Shown in pieces: positions 44,046 through 54,434 of a DNA stretch of 64,000 nucleotides. This DNA comes from Strigamia acuminata (taxonomy: Eukaryota > Arthropoda > Chilopoda > Geophilomorpha > Linotaeniidae), in assembly GCA_949358305.1 (NCBI GenBank), contig OX442314.1, forward strand, positions 55,127,369-55,191,368, given 5' to 3'. The notes under the pieces were generated by a model. That model was not told where the DNA came from. It saw nothing but the letters and a program-made list of their open reading frames with translations, and did not search any database. Position 1 is the stretch's first letter. Every line of letters begins with the position of its first letter. A program made the translations under genes and the position numbers.

Positions 44046-45120
44046 CACTCCAGGTCAAATTTTTTTGACCACCTGATATTTTATAGAAGGACCAGTCTGA
44101 TGGCAAAATTAATTTTTTATTTGAAATCTACATGTAAAATAACCCTAAACTATATAAAAATAGAAATTATAATGAGTCGATATTAACAATGAGAAGGAAA
44201 TTTTGATTCTTTTTCAAATTTTCCAAGCCAAATCTTTTTGACCATCTTAGAAAAATGGCAATCTTGATGCATACAAACTGATTTTGATGATGCACACTAG
44301 TGTTTGGTCTCATCGCCTTTGTTCATAAGCACTTCGGTGAGTCTGTGTGGGAAAGTGCTGTACAAATTAAGCAGAACATCAGTTTTCTCATTCTGCAGCT
44401 TTTCACTGGCATCAAGGATAGAATTCCATAAGTTATCAGTGTTATTGAACTGCTGTCCATCGTAAACAATGTTGCTGAGCAAATGCCACACATTTTCCAT
44501 CGGATTCAGATCCGGACTGCAGGCCGGCCACTCTAAAACAGGAACTTTCTTCTGTCCGAACCATTTCATTGTTGCTTTTGAGGTGTGAATGGGACAATTG
44601 TCCTGCTGAAACCAAAATAGTTCCTTTCCAAATTGAGTCAGGAGAAAGGGTAGAACTGATGTAGCAAGTAGTTGAATGTATTGAAGTGAATTCACACGTC
44701 CATGTAGTCGATCCAAATAAAGAATACCATTTGGCAGCATCATGCCGCACACCATTATCGAGCCACTACCTTGTTGTCGCTTTTTTCTTAGTGGGATTGA
44801 TGAATTGCCATCTATATAAGACCCAAAATTGTCTGGCCCATCGAATGAGAAGCGTTTCTCATCAGTAAAGACAGTTGAGGTCCATGGATGGTTCCTGTGA
44901 ATCCAGGCCTTAACCATTTCCAAATGTTTGAGTTTATGTTTATCACTTAGAGGTAATTTTTTCTGCACAATAGTGTAGCAAAAGTTCCCGATGAACTGTT
45001 CTCACACTGACTGGTAATTCTAATGTTTTCTTGAGTTTTGGTGCGGTTACTCTTTCCTGCACAGCCTGCAGTTGGCGCACCTCTCGCTTTAATCTCAGTT
45101 TATCATGGCGATTCAATTTT
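44046..45120 (-). mobile_element. Tc1-like element inserted in the P-element
   Basis: The left end CACTCCAGGTCAAATTTTTT, then TGACC, follows a TA and looks like a Tc1 terminal repeat; a related CAAATCTTTTTGACC occurs near 44230. The right terminal repeat was not found, the coding remnant ending near 45120 beside a CCTAA array. The P-element frame stops at the TA, so the Tc1-like copy is the younger insertion. Confidence 0.65.
44297..45120 (-). pseudogene. Tc1-type DD34E transposase with broken N-terminus
   Basis: A 223-residue frame (44968-44297) carries FTDEKRFSFDGPDNF (first Asp), GSIMVCGMM, FWFQQDNCPIHTSKAT (second Asp) and WPACSPDLNPMENVWHLLS (Glu), so the catalytic part is complete. The paired helix-turn-helix part lies in another frame at about 45120-44970 (KLRLKREVRQLQ, LPVSVRTVHREL), showing a frameshift near 44970. 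Confidence 0.85.
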
Positions 45121-45132
45121 TTTTTGGGTCCT

Positions 45133-45156
45133 AACCTAACCTAACCTAACCTAACC
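45133..45156. repeat. Short CCTAA telomere-like array
   Basis: Four perfect CCTAA units plus one CC, at the right end of the Tc1-like remnant. Confidence 0.85.
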
Positions 45157-45179
45157 GATATTATCTACTATAGCTACTA

Positions 45180-45445
45180 AATGAGAAAGAGAGACTTGTG
45201 TTAAGAGATAAATTAAACACTTCTTTATTCTAAAACTTAACTCAAAGTAACATAAGTATACAAAAATGCTAAATAACATAATATGAAATAATATCAAACA
45301 CTTTTAAGAACTCAAGATATGAATAACACTTTGTAATAAGTACGAAATCCTCAAAATTAATCCAGCCGCACCATGCGCTGGCCGACTTGGATAGTTTGAG
45401 TGCCGTAGCAGAACTGGTCAAAATCAGCTTTGCTGACTCTTATAT
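45180..45445 (-). repeat. LTR fragment, copy 2 of the family at 36217
   Basis: Shares CCAGCGCATGGTGCGGC-type, CAAACTATCCAAGTC and TTATTCTAAAACTTAA blocks with copy 1. On the minus strand it includes TATATAAGAGTCAGCAAAGC, a likely LTR promoter. The first third is missing. Confidence 0.65.
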
Positions 45446-45713
45446 ACATTCATTTTATTTCAAAAATAAAATTTTAAATCAATAAAACTACGTATTTGAT
45501 TTACACAATAAGTCGTGTTGAAAGTGTTTTAGTTTATTTTTCTTCTACAAAGTGCAATTCGAATTTTCGCGCTTCTTGTACTCTGGCATCGGTTTTTTGA
45601 TACCAGATGTCACTGCTGTTTCCATGGTAACATGGTAACAAGCTATATTTCAGACATCTCTCTAGCATTAATTATACAATTAAGTAGTTTGTAGTTGTGC
45701 GTGAAACTTTAAA

Positions 45714-48365
45714 ATGGACCGTGTACCCAAAATTCAAGTGTTACAAGACTTGAACTCTTCAAGTGCAGACGGGTAAACGGCTAAACGCGCAGAAAATTGA
45801 AAATGCAATCGTAAACAAACAAATTTAATTAATCCTTCTTAAATATTTAGCACTTCCAAGCTTAGTCTTCGAAGGAAGAGCTCGACGTCGCCTCTGAAAG
45901 CGCAAATGCAGCCGGCTTTTGTGCAGAAACTTGAGTCAGATAGACGAAAATTAAACTCTGTGGAAAGTCAGCAAATAATCTCCGTCGTGGATGATGCCTT
46001 AATGACTTTGCACGTAATATCGCGCTTTGGTTCAATTTGCGATAACTACGATTACTTTGAAGAATTTTTAGGTATCTTGATGCAGTTAATTAATTAATTA
46101 ATTAATTAATTAATAACGTAAGAAATAGAAGTTTTAATTCACATCTTGTCGTTGTCGCATTAGGTCCAGAAATCGCGGCGGGATTTCAACATCTGTGCTT
46201 GGCATTGAAGTATTCGGACAATTACGAAAGCTCTTGCAACGAGCGAAAAGCGGCCGAAGCGGATGGCCAGTTCGTGGACAGCATGAAGGACATGTCGAGT
46301 TCCCAAAAACTTGGAATGTATTCGGCACCGCCGATGAAAAAAATCCGCGACGTCATCAAAACTCTGGCTCGGCTCATCCACGAGAAACGAGACGTCTACA
46401 ATTCCCTGAGCATGGACAGCAAGCCTTCGCAATCGATGCTCGAACTGCTGCAGTCCATGGAAGAATTGAGGACGTTCGTCTTCGAACGGCTGCAAACGAC
46501 CGAAGCCAAAGAGAAAGAACGCATTTTGTTCTCGGAAAATTCTCCGCTCAGAGAAAAAGTTCTGAAAACGAAAATTGAAGAATTGGAGTGGGAACTTGCC
46601 TGCATTAAGTCGACGGCGGCGGAAGAGGTACAATACAATCAAGTTCGAATTCAAATTCAAATTCAAATTTCAAACGCTAAATTCTATTTGTTTGTATGCG
46701 AGAACAGGTGAATCAGCTGACGGCTAAAATAGCACAGTTAGAGGACGATATTGAGAAAATGGTTATGATCAGTTCCGAAGCTATTCTTCAAAGAAGGCGA
46801 GTCAGTTGTTAGCACATTGCACCACGAATAATCGCAATTAAGCTTTAAGCGGTGTGTCGTGTACATGAAATTACCAACATGGAAATTTACAAAGATTACA
46901 CTGGCTGGAGTTTGGTTAACCGGGGTTTTTCGTTTTTTCATAAAATTGGGCTTTTTAATTTGTTAAGAAAATTAGTCTTGTTGAACAATTTTTTTATTGT
47001 ATTGTTTTGGATTAAATATTTATAATTTTTGCAAATAATAAGCATTCAAAAGAAATAAGCATTTACTAATTTAGCTGATAAACGTGGACAAAGTTTAGTG
47101 CAAAAAGGTTCTTTCTGAATTTGTTGATGTTGGATTTATTGTAGCGAAAAATGATTCAGAAACGAATAGCCTTAATTTTTGTATTAAATTTCGTTCACGT
47201 TTTTCAGCTAAATCAAATAAATGCTCTTGTTATTTTGAAAGGTTATTTATTATTATTATTATTTATTAAAAATATATTCAATAAAAATTTGTTTAATTTT
47301 TCAGAACAAATTGAAAAGATTAATTTTATAACACTCAATTAAGAAAAATTAGGAAAAAATTACAAACTGCAAACTGTAGTTTTCAGAACCGGTTTTGCGG
47401 TTTCGGTTTCATTATTAAAAACAAACCGCAGCTTTTTTCTAACATTGGTGTGCAAGTGAAAAAGCTGGTTTTTGGGTGTTTTTTTAAAAAAAAATTAAAA
47501 ACGCCTGGATGAATAATTGTTTGAATTTGTGCCCGAAATTTGAATTTTCTAGATATTCTGAAGTTTATTATTAAAATTTGGATGAATTTATAGAAATTTA
47601 AGCCAATTTCGAACATTTTGTACATCTAAAAATGCTTTTTAAGCTTGTTATGGTTCATTTGTCATTGAAAAAATTTCCTACTCATTTATAACGACATGCC
47701 GCTAAAAACGAGGTTTACTGGCTCTTAAAGCGGGTTCAATATGGCAACGACTTTTTTTTTTTAGAATGGACACATTTCATGAAGTTGAGGTGGACGAAAA
47801 GTTCAGCAAAGAGAGAAAGGTGAACCTCGACTTGGAATATCAAGCTTCGTTGAGACAGTACGACACTTTGCTGAATCAACATCGGAACGCAGAACTAAAT
47901 CTGAGAAAGGTGAATTCAGTTTGCAATTAATTTTAAAAATTAAATTTAATATAATAAAATAAAAAAAATAAAACAGAAAAACTTCAAAATCAGCGTCGAA
48001 ATGGAAAATTGGATAATGAAATACGATAAAGACATCACTGAAAGACTGGTGAGCACAAATCTCTGATTGACGTGCATTTCATTTCACATGAGTTTGACAA
48101 TTTTTATCACCAGGCCACACTCGAAACACTGAGCACCGACTACATCGACGAGAAACAAAAATTAGACAAAATTGAAGTTAAATTTGCCCCGGTCGAAGAT
48201 GAATACAAGGCACTGACAGCAGATAGAAGCGCGAAAGAGCAAAAGAGGTTGGCGGGAATGTTGAAAGAAGTTAAATACGTGAATGCCGCCGTCATCATTC
48301 AAAAGTACATCCGGGGATTTTTAGCACGAAAGAGATACAAGCAGCTGAAGAAAAAGAAGAAATAA
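45714..48365 (+). CDS. IQCD: Dynein regulatory complex protein 10 (DRC10/IQCD)
   Basis: Seven exons: 45714-45772, 45851-46071, 46164-46627, 46708-46796, 47765-47909, 47977-48048 and 48114-48365. They join in frame to 433 residues (human IQCD is 449). DRC10 is part of the nexin-dynein regulatory complex of motile cilia and flagella. Mostly coiled coil. Conserved stretches: LQSMEELRTFVFERLQT, NQHRNAELNLRK, KNFKISVEMENWIMKYD, and a C-terminal IQ motif AAVIIQKYIRGFLARKRY, then a Lys tail. The exon 4 donor reads AAG|GCGAGT, a GC-AG intron; no GT site nearby keeps the frame. A young Gypsy element lies 10 bp after the stop. Confidence 0.9.
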
Positions 48366-48369
48366 AAAC

Positions 48370-48375
48370 ATCGTC
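48370..48375. repeat. Target-site duplication ATCGTC (left)
   Basis: ATCGTC here and at 53138-53143 flank the intact Gypsy element. Confidence 0.8.
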
Positions 48376-48532
48376 TGTGATGTTGTGACTGGCCACTAGA
48401 TGGCGTGCATGTTGGGGTCGAGATTACTTGGAGTGTAATGGAGGTCCGAGAGGGCATTCTAGCTAGAGTTGCGATTGAATAAAGTGTCATTCCTGAATCC
48501 TCTAGGTGTTATGGATTTATACACATATTACA
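48376..48532 (+). repeat. 5' LTR of intact Gypsy element
   Basis: 157 bp, TG...CA, with TGAATAAAG at about 48477 as a possible polyadenylation signal. Identical to the 3' LTR. Confidence 0.95.
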
Positions 48533-48646
48533 TTGGCGACGAGTGAATAAGTGGACGTGAGTAGACTGTGTTTGGTGTGCGGACAGAGTGTGGGAAATTG
48601 TTTTGAACTTGAGATCGCCGTTAGCGAGTGAGTCAGTGGAGCCAAG

Positions 48647-51600
48647 ATGGCGTCGCCCGTGAAGGTCGACGTGGCGTTAGCTAGTGCGAGTGCGGCGAAG
48701 CCGGTGTCGGCTGGATGGATGCAGGCGACAGGTATTTTGCCGTTTGATACACGTGATGAAGTGGCGACCCAAAGCCAGCGCTGGACTCGTTGGTTGGGCC
48801 GTTTAGAGAATTTTTTAGCGGCGGCCGGGATTTCCGATGATGGACAAAAGATGGCGATGCTGCTTCACTATGTGGGTGAAGATGTGTACGGCGTGTATGA
48901 GGCGATGCCGGTTAAAGGTACGACATACGAGACAACAAAGGATATTCTGACGGCACATTTTGCGCCGCTGAAAAATGAGGATTTCTGTATTTATTCGTTT
49001 CGTGCCAGTAAACAGGAGGCGACGGAGACTGTTGACCAGTTTTGTGCGCGATTGCGTGGACTTGCTGTGGGATGCGGCTTCACAGACCTGGATAAGGAAC
49101 TAAAAGCCCAGGTGATTTTTGCTACATCAATGTCGAAGTTGCGGCGCCAGGCGTTGCGAGCAACAAACTGGAAATTGAAAGAGCTGCTGGATGCGGCGAG
49201 AGGTTATGAGAGTTCTGAATGGCAGGCCAGGCGAATGGAGGAATCCGGGGGACGTGAGCGGTCGGTGGAGGTGAATGCGGTGAGAGGAGGTACGCCGAGG
49301 AGGGGAGATCGAGTCTCCAGCACGTTTAATAAGGAAGGAGGGCCCCCGAAATTGTGTTTCAATTGTGGGCGTGCCTGGCCTCATCGAGATGGAGTGTCGT
49401 GCCCAGCTAAAGCAATTAAGTGCCACGGATGCGGGAAGGTGGGCCATTTTATTAGGTTTTGTCGAACGAAGCCAGCCGGGAGTGAGCGGAAGACGGTTGG
49501 AGCAGTGGAAAAGGCGGTTCGAGCAATGGAAGTGACGGTTGGATCGGCGGAACGGGGCGTGGAGTTGGATGCGAGAGGATTCCCGATTTTTGGCATCACG
49601 ATTGGATCAGTTGAGGCCGAGCAAGGGATGCCGCAGGTTGAGTTGCTGATGGGCCGCTGCAGAATGAAGGTGATGTTTGGTGTCGATTCTGGCGCTCATG
49701 CGAATTTGCTGAGTCGGGAGTTTTTTAAATCGATTGTGCCGCCACCGGAATTAAGGATGAGTCGTACGAGATTAATGCCATATGGACAGACTAACCCTTT
49801 ACCATTATTAGGTGTGATGACAACGTTTTTAGAGTATGATGGGCGAAGGACGTTGACGGATGTGTACGTTGCGGACGTGGACGGTGCCTCGTTGTTGAGC
49901 TGTGAATCGGCAAAGGAACTGGGATTGATTAGGATGGTTCAGACTATGAAGGAGGGTGGTATGAAGGAGGAAGTTGTGGCTAAATACCCTGAGCTGTTTC
50001 GTGGAGTTGGTAAGTCGAGGAATCACGTAGTTCATCTACACGTGGATGAGGCGGTGGCGCCTGTGGCGCAACGTTATCGACCGATACCCTTTAGTTTGAG
50101 AGGCCGAGTAGAGCGGGAGTTGGATCGGATGGTCGCGGAAGGGATTATCGAGAAGGTTACGGAGGAGATGGGTCCGACGCCGTGGGTGTCACCCATTCAC
50201 TGTGTTCGAAAACCCAAAGACCCCGACCCTGACGCCATCCGAATATGTATTGACGCGCGCGAGCTGAACTTTGCAATTCAGAGAGTGCGCCACACTTCGC
50301 CAAGGTTAGAAGATCTGACCACGCTGGCGGAAGATGCGACGGTTTTTACGAAGGTCGATATGGCACACGGGTTTCACCAGTTTGAGCTGGACGTAGTGTC
50401 GAGGATTTTGACCACCTTTGCGACACACGTTGGGCTTTATAGATTTTTGCGCTTGTTTTTTGGGCTAAATTGTGCCCCCGAGATTTTCCAGGATTTAGTG
50501 CGACAGATTTTGGAAGGACTGGCTCAGGTATTGAATATTATGGATGACATTTTTATAGTTGGTAGGAAGACAGTAGACCATGATGTGGCGGTATACGCAG
50601 TGTTGGATCGATTGATGAGCGAGGGGTTGACATTGAATCTGCAGAAGTGCGAGTTTAGGAAATCAGAATTGGTATTTTTTGGACATGTTTTTTCGGCTAG
50701 GGGTATTGCGGCGGATCCGAGGCGAGTTGACGCGATTAGGGCGATGAAGACGCCTTCCAGTGTTTCGGACGTTAAGAGTCTTCTAGGAATGGTGGTATAT
50801 TGCGGTCGTTTCATCCCGAGGTTAGCGGACTGGACAAAACCGTTAAGAGAGTTGACAAGGAAGGCGAATAAGGATTTTGAGTGGACTGAGGGGCACCAGA
50901 TGGCGTGGAATGGTATTATGAAGGAATTGAGTGATGGAAAGGTTATGGCTTATTTTAGTTCGAGTGCGAAGTTACATCTGACGGTGGACGCAAGCCCCAT
51001 TGGTTTGGGAGCAATATTGGCCCAGGAGAAGGAAAGGGAAGGAGTGCAAGTGATTGCGTATGCAAGTCGTGCGTTGTCGGACGTTGAAGGCCGCTACTCG
51101 CAGATCGAACGCGAGATGTTGGCGGTGGTCTGGGCTATGGAGTTTTTTTATTTGTATTTATTTGACAATTTTTTTGTGCTGTTCACAGACCACCAACCAC
51201 TGGTGAGCATTTTGAAGAACCGGAGAGCACGACCATCGGTGCGTCTGGAGCGTCTTTGCTTACGGGTACAACATTATAAATTTGAAGTGAGGCACACCAG
51301 AGGTAGCACGAACCCGAGTGACTATTTGTCACGACATCCGTTACCAGGAACGAGCGAGATTGGAGTGGCGGTGGTTGAGATGTTGGAGGGGCATGTGGAT
51401 TTTGTCGTTCAATCACGGATTCCGGCTACAATGACGATGGAAGAAGTGTTGGGTGAAACGGAGTCGGATGAGGTGTTGAGAAAGGTGCGCGCGGCGTTGA
51501 GTAGTGTTGGCGAGGAAGCGCGAAAGCGTTGGGAGGATGGGCAGCTGCGACCTTATGCGGTGCTGAAGGAAGAATTGTCCATTTCGAAGAGCGGAATACT

Positions 51601-52924
51601 TTTACGGTCAGATCGAATTGTGATTCCTGAGAAATTGCAGGCGAGGGTAGTGGAATTGGCCCATAGGGGACATCAGGGTGTAGTGAAGACCAAGTCGTTG
51701 CTTAGGCAAAAGGTTTGGTTTCCCGGCATTGATAAGCGGGTGGAGGAGAGAATTTCGAGGTGCATGGCGTGTCAGGCCACGGTTCCGCAGACGCGGAGGG
51801 ATCCATTGGTGATGACGGTGTTACCAGCGGGACCGTGGCAGCAGTTGGCGGTCGATTTCGCTGGCCCTTTTCCGGACGGTACGTTGCTTTTTGTGTTAAT
51901 TGACGAATTTTCGAGGTTCCCTTTTGTGGAGGCCGTGACATCGACGGCAGCATCAGTGGTATGCCCGATATTGGAAAGACGATTTCTGGAGCAGGGGTTG
52001 CCGTGTTCGGTTAAATCAGACAATGGTCCCCCCTTTACGTCGCGAGAATTCGCAGAGTTTTTGGCCGGTTTCGGGGTTCAGCATCGCAGGGTTACTCCCC
52101 TATGGCCGGAAGCGAATGGTGAGGTTGAGAGGTTTATGAGGACGATAAACAAGACGGTGAGGGCAGCTAATGTAGAAAATAGGCCGTGGAGACGTGAGTT
52201 GAGCGAGTTTCTTTTAAACTACCGGGCCACTCCGCATGTGACGACAGGAAAGTCGCCGGCGGAACTTTTGCATGGGAGGGTAGTAAGAACGCGGTTGCCG
52301 GCGATTTGGGAAGAGGTTGAGGATTTGCGGTTACGTGAAAGGGATTTAATGGAGAAGGCGAAAATGAAACGATACGCCGATAAACGTCGAAATGTGAAGA
52401 GTCATGAGTTGAAGGTTGGGGATCGAGTGTTGGTAAAGCAACCAAAAGTAAATAAGTTCTCTGCGCCATTTGATCCCGTGCCGTGGGTAGTGTCCGGGGT
52501 GTCGGGGACTCAGATTACAGCGGTGAGAGGGGGTCAGCGGACTGTGCGAAACGCGTCCTGCTTTAAGCTAATTTGGGCGGAGGAGAGGAAGGAAGTTGGT
52601 GGAGCAGTGGGGGGAGTTTCCGGTGTGATGAGTGGTGAGGGTGGAGGTGACTGGGACGAGGAGTTGAATTTGGACGGTGAGGTGACGCAGTCGGAGGAGG
52701 AGGCAATGCAGTCGGAGGAGGAGGCAAACCTGGATGAAGGGGTGGTGCAACAAGAGGAGGCGCCGGTGTTGGATGGTGAGGTGCAGGAAGAGATACAACG
52801 ACCCGCGACACCAGTACGTCAGCCCGAGGCCCAGGCGTGGGATCGAACGGGATTAAGGAAGTCAACTAGAACGAAGAAGCAGCCGGGATGGCAAAATGAT
52901 TTTCATATGAATTTTATTGTTTAA
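48647..52924 (+). CDS. Gag-pol polyprotein of the intact Gypsy element
   Basis: 1425 residues in one frame, ATG at 48647 (GCCAAGATGG, a good start context). Gag with two zinc-binding clusters at about 236-275 (CFNCGRAWPHRDGVSC, then CHGCGKVGHFIRFC). Protease VDSGAHANLL (about 346). RT with NIMDDIFIVG (about 631), Met replacing the usual Leu/Ser before the DD pair. RNase H TVDASPIGLGA (about 779). Integrase HHCC finger (about 1003-1044) and D, D, E in AVDFAGPF, SDNGPPF and NGEVERF. The C-terminal tail is Glu-rich with repeats of QSEEEA. No frameshift separates gag from pol. Confidence 0.95.
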   Translation: MASPVKVDVALASASAAKPVSAGWMQATGILPFDTRDEVATQSQRWTRWLGRLENFLAAAGISDDGQKMAMLLHYVGEDVYGVYEAMPVKGTTYETTKDILTAHFAPLKNEDFCIYSFRASKQEATETVDQFCARLRGLAVGCGFTDLDKELKAQVIFATSMSKLRRQALRATNWKLKELLDAARGYESSEWQARRMEESGGRERSVEVNAVRGGTPRRGDRVSSTFNKEGGPPKLCFNCGRAWPHRDGVSCPAKAIKCHGCGKVGHFIRFCRTKPAGSERKTVGAVEKAVRAMEVTVGSAERGVELDARGFPIFGITIGSVEAEQGMPQVELLMGRCRMKVMFGVDSGAHANLLSREFFKSIVPPPELRMSRTRLMPYGQTNPLPLLGVMTTFLEYDGRRTLTDVYVADVDGASLLSCESAKELGLIRMVQTMKEGGMKEEVVAKYPELFRGVGKSRNHVVHLHVDEAVAPVAQRYRPIPFSLRGRVERELDRMVAEGIIEKVTEEMGPTPWVSPIHCVRKPKDPDPDAIRICIDARELNFAIQRVRHTSPRLEDLTTLAEDATVFTKVDMAHGFHQFELDVVSRILTTFATHVGLYRFLRLFFGLNCAPEIFQDLVRQILEGLAQVLNIMDDIFIVGRKTVDHDVAVYAVLDRLMSEGLTLNLQKCEFRKSELVFFGHVFSARGIAADPRRVDAIRAMKTPSSVSDVKSLLGMVVYCGRFIPRLADWTKPLRELTRKANKDFEWTEGHQMAWNGIMKELSDGKVMAYFSSSAKLHLTVDASPIGLGAILAQEKEREGVQVIAYASRALSDVEGRYSQIEREMLAVVWAMEFFYLYLFDNFFVLFTDHQPLVSILKNRRARPSVRLERLCLRVQHYKFEVRHTRGSTNPSDYLSRHPLPGTSEIGVAVVEMLEGHVDFVVQSRIPATMTMEEVLGETESDEVLRKVRAALSSVGEEARKRWEDGQLRPYAVLKEELSISKSGILLRSDRIVIPEKLQARVVELAHRGHQGVVKTKSLLRQKVWFPGIDKRVEERISRCMACQATVPQTRRDPLVMTVLPAGPWQQLAVDFAGPFPDGTLLFVLIDEFSRFPFVEAVTSTAASVVCPILERRFLEQGLPCSVKSDNGPPFTSREFAEFLAGFGVQHRRVTPLWPEANGEVERFMRTINKTVRAANVENRPWRRELSEFLLNYRATPHVTTGKSPAELLHGRVVRTRLPAIWEEVEDLRLRERDLMEKAKMKRYADKRRNVKSHELKVGDRVLVKQPKVNKFSAPFDPVPWVVSGVSGTQITAVRGGQRTVRNASCFKLIWAEERKEVGGAVGGVSGVMSGEGGGDWDEELNLDGEVTQSEEEAMQSEEEANLDEGVVQQEEAPVLDGEVQEEIQRPATPVRQPEAQAWDRTGLRKSTRTKKQPGWQNDFHMNFIV

Positions 52925-52963
52925 ATTATATTGTGTTAGTTTATTATTTTAAGTTGTTATTGT

Positions 52964-52980
52964 TTAGAGAAGGGGAGGGA
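52964..52980 (+). other. Polypurine tract of intact Gypsy element
   Basis: AGAGAAGGGGAGGGA abuts the 3' LTR start TGTGATG at 52981. Confidence 0.85.
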
Positions 52981-53137
52981 TGTGATGTTGTGACTGGCCA
53001 CTAGATGGCGTGCATGTTGGGGTCGAGATTACTTGGAGTGTAATGGAGGTCCGAGAGGGCATTCTAGCTAGAGTTGCGATTGAATAAAGTGTCATTCCTG
53101 AATCCTCTAGGTGTTATGGATTTATACACATATTACA
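52981..53137 (+). repeat. 3' LTR of intact Gypsy element
   Basis: 157 bp, no difference from the 5' LTR. Followed by ATCGTC, the second copy of the target duplication. Confidence 0.95.
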
Positions 53138-53168
53138 ATCGTCGAATCATTTAAATGGATCGCACAAT

Positions 53169-53465
53169 TTAATTGTATATCGTATACTTTTCGCTGGAAC
53201 CTTTTACTAATTCTGCCGGGTATTTGACCGCATTCTGATCGAGCTTCGCCAGCACGGCGCTCGGGAGATCAATTTTGCATTTATCGGCTAAACGAAGCAA
53301 GTGTAGAAGGACATCGCTTAGCTCTTTGCCAACGTGTTTTTTATCGTCTTCCGTCCAATCTATCGTTGAAAAAGAAAAGCGGTTATTGATTTTAGAAATA
53401 AAAATTAATGGATAATAAAATGCGAGACACCTGGTAGTCCGACTTGAACCTCCCTTCGCCATTGA
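53169..53465 (-). CDS. DCTPP1: dCTP pyrophosphatase 1 (DCTPP1), last two exons
   Basis: Exons 53465-53431 and 53359-53169 join in frame (G|AT = Asp) to read QWRREVQVGLPDWTEDDKK, then GKELSDVLLHLLRLADKC, IDLPSAVLAKLDQNAVKYP, ending SSEKYTIYN. In the family this is the MazG-like helix pair: ELSDV carries the metal-binding Glu and Asp, and a phenylalanine-glutamine-tryptophan is expected before the splice site. It cleaves dCTP and modified dCTP to the monophosphate, cleaning the nucleotide pool. The upstream exons, with the ExxE part, are not in the nearby sequence to the right, which is filled with retroelement remnants. Confidence 0.88.
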   Translation of the reverse strand, partial: SMAKGGSSRTTRCLAFYYPLIFISKINNRFSFSTIDWTEDDKKHVGKELSDVLLHLLRLADKCKIDLPSAVLAKLDQNAVKYPAELVKGSSEKYTIYN

Positions 53466-53631
53466 CTGCAGAGATTTAATTTTATTTTATTTCATTTCAT
53501 TTCATTTACCGTATTATCCCGCTTTAAGCCGCATGCAGTTGTACACACCGGTATAAGTGAAAAGGCTGGTTTTTCTGTTATTTTTTTTTAATTAAAAGAG
53601 CTCGGATAAATAATTACATGTACTAAGATAA

Positions 53632-53770
53632 CTCCTGTATCAATAGTAATTGATCAGCCCATTGCGTAATCGCCCTGGGCGCTATCTGGTGGGTGTTATT
53701 GAAACTGACAATGTAAACATTGCGCTAGGAAGAGGCGGCCGGCACACGGCACGAACCTAACCGCGTAACA
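53632..53770 (-). repeat. LTR fragment, copy 3 of the family at 36217
   Basis: Minus-strand start TGTTACGCGGTTAG at 53770. Shares GTAATTGATCAGCCC, TGGTGGGTGTTATTGAAACT and GCGGCCGGCAC-type blocks with copy 1. It lies in the last-known intron or 5' part of DCTPP1, downstream of the BEL/Pao fragment on the same strand. Confidence 0.65.
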
Positions 53771-54434
53771 ATATGCTCGGGGTATCCTTCAAAAAGTGTG
53801 CGCTGCTAAGAAAATTGGAAAAAGCATATTTATAGTTTATAGTTTGTATTTATAGTTTAAAAGCATATTTAAAACTTGGCTTTAACTCTAACTTGCATAC
53901 ACGAATTTCTGAATCCACTTCTAAAGTTGCAATGACCATTCCCTGGTCTTGCTTCTTGTCTAAACGTAAACTTGAAACTAATTTCTCTCCATCGTTTATG
54001 CCTGGCGGTCGGTTGGTAGACTCGAATTTAGCCCTTACATTGTGTATCTTTCGATGTTGCAGAAACATTCCCATTCTCTTTCACGAACTTTTTGACTGCA
54101 GAAACTGTTACTCCATGTTTGAGCAACAACATAGTATTGTCTCTAATCTGTTCTGTGTCCGAATTATTTCAATAGGATTAAGTGAACAATGATACGTAGG
54201 CAGACGCAGCACTTTAAATCCTCACTCTGTGGCTCTTGAGTCGTTCATAAATGCTGCTACAACTAGTGAGATAAAAAGAAGATTAAAGTAAGAAAACTTT
54301 AAAATTTAAAAATTGATACCCGCAGTAAGTCAGCCTTGATGTAATTTTCTTCAAAATAAGCGTCGTGGGCAACACACCATTTCTGAATGTATGACGATAC
54401 ACTAACCCTAGACAACCATGGCAATAAAGAATGT
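53771..54434. other. Decayed repeat DNA, no gene seen
   Basis: Between the LTR fragment and the BEL/Pao pol fragment. Probably remnants of the same retroelement, but no domain is recognisable. Confidence 0.35.

Larger units (their letters stand above)
48376..53137 (+). mobile_element. Intact young Ty3/Gypsy element, 4762 bp
   Basis: Two identical 157-bp LTRs (48376-48532, 52981-53137; TGTGATGTTG...ATATTACA), a single uninterrupted gag-pol frame, a primer site starting TTGGCGACGAG right after the 5' LTR, and a polypurine tract AGAGAAGGGGAGGGA just before the 3' LTR. With the target duplication, everything needed for activity appears present. LTR identity means very recent insertion. Confidence 0.95.

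Noticed and set aside
45180-45445. 3' end of a host gene with TATATAAG as promoter
   Set aside because: It matches the LTR copy at 36217, so the TATA motif belongs to a retroelement LTR.
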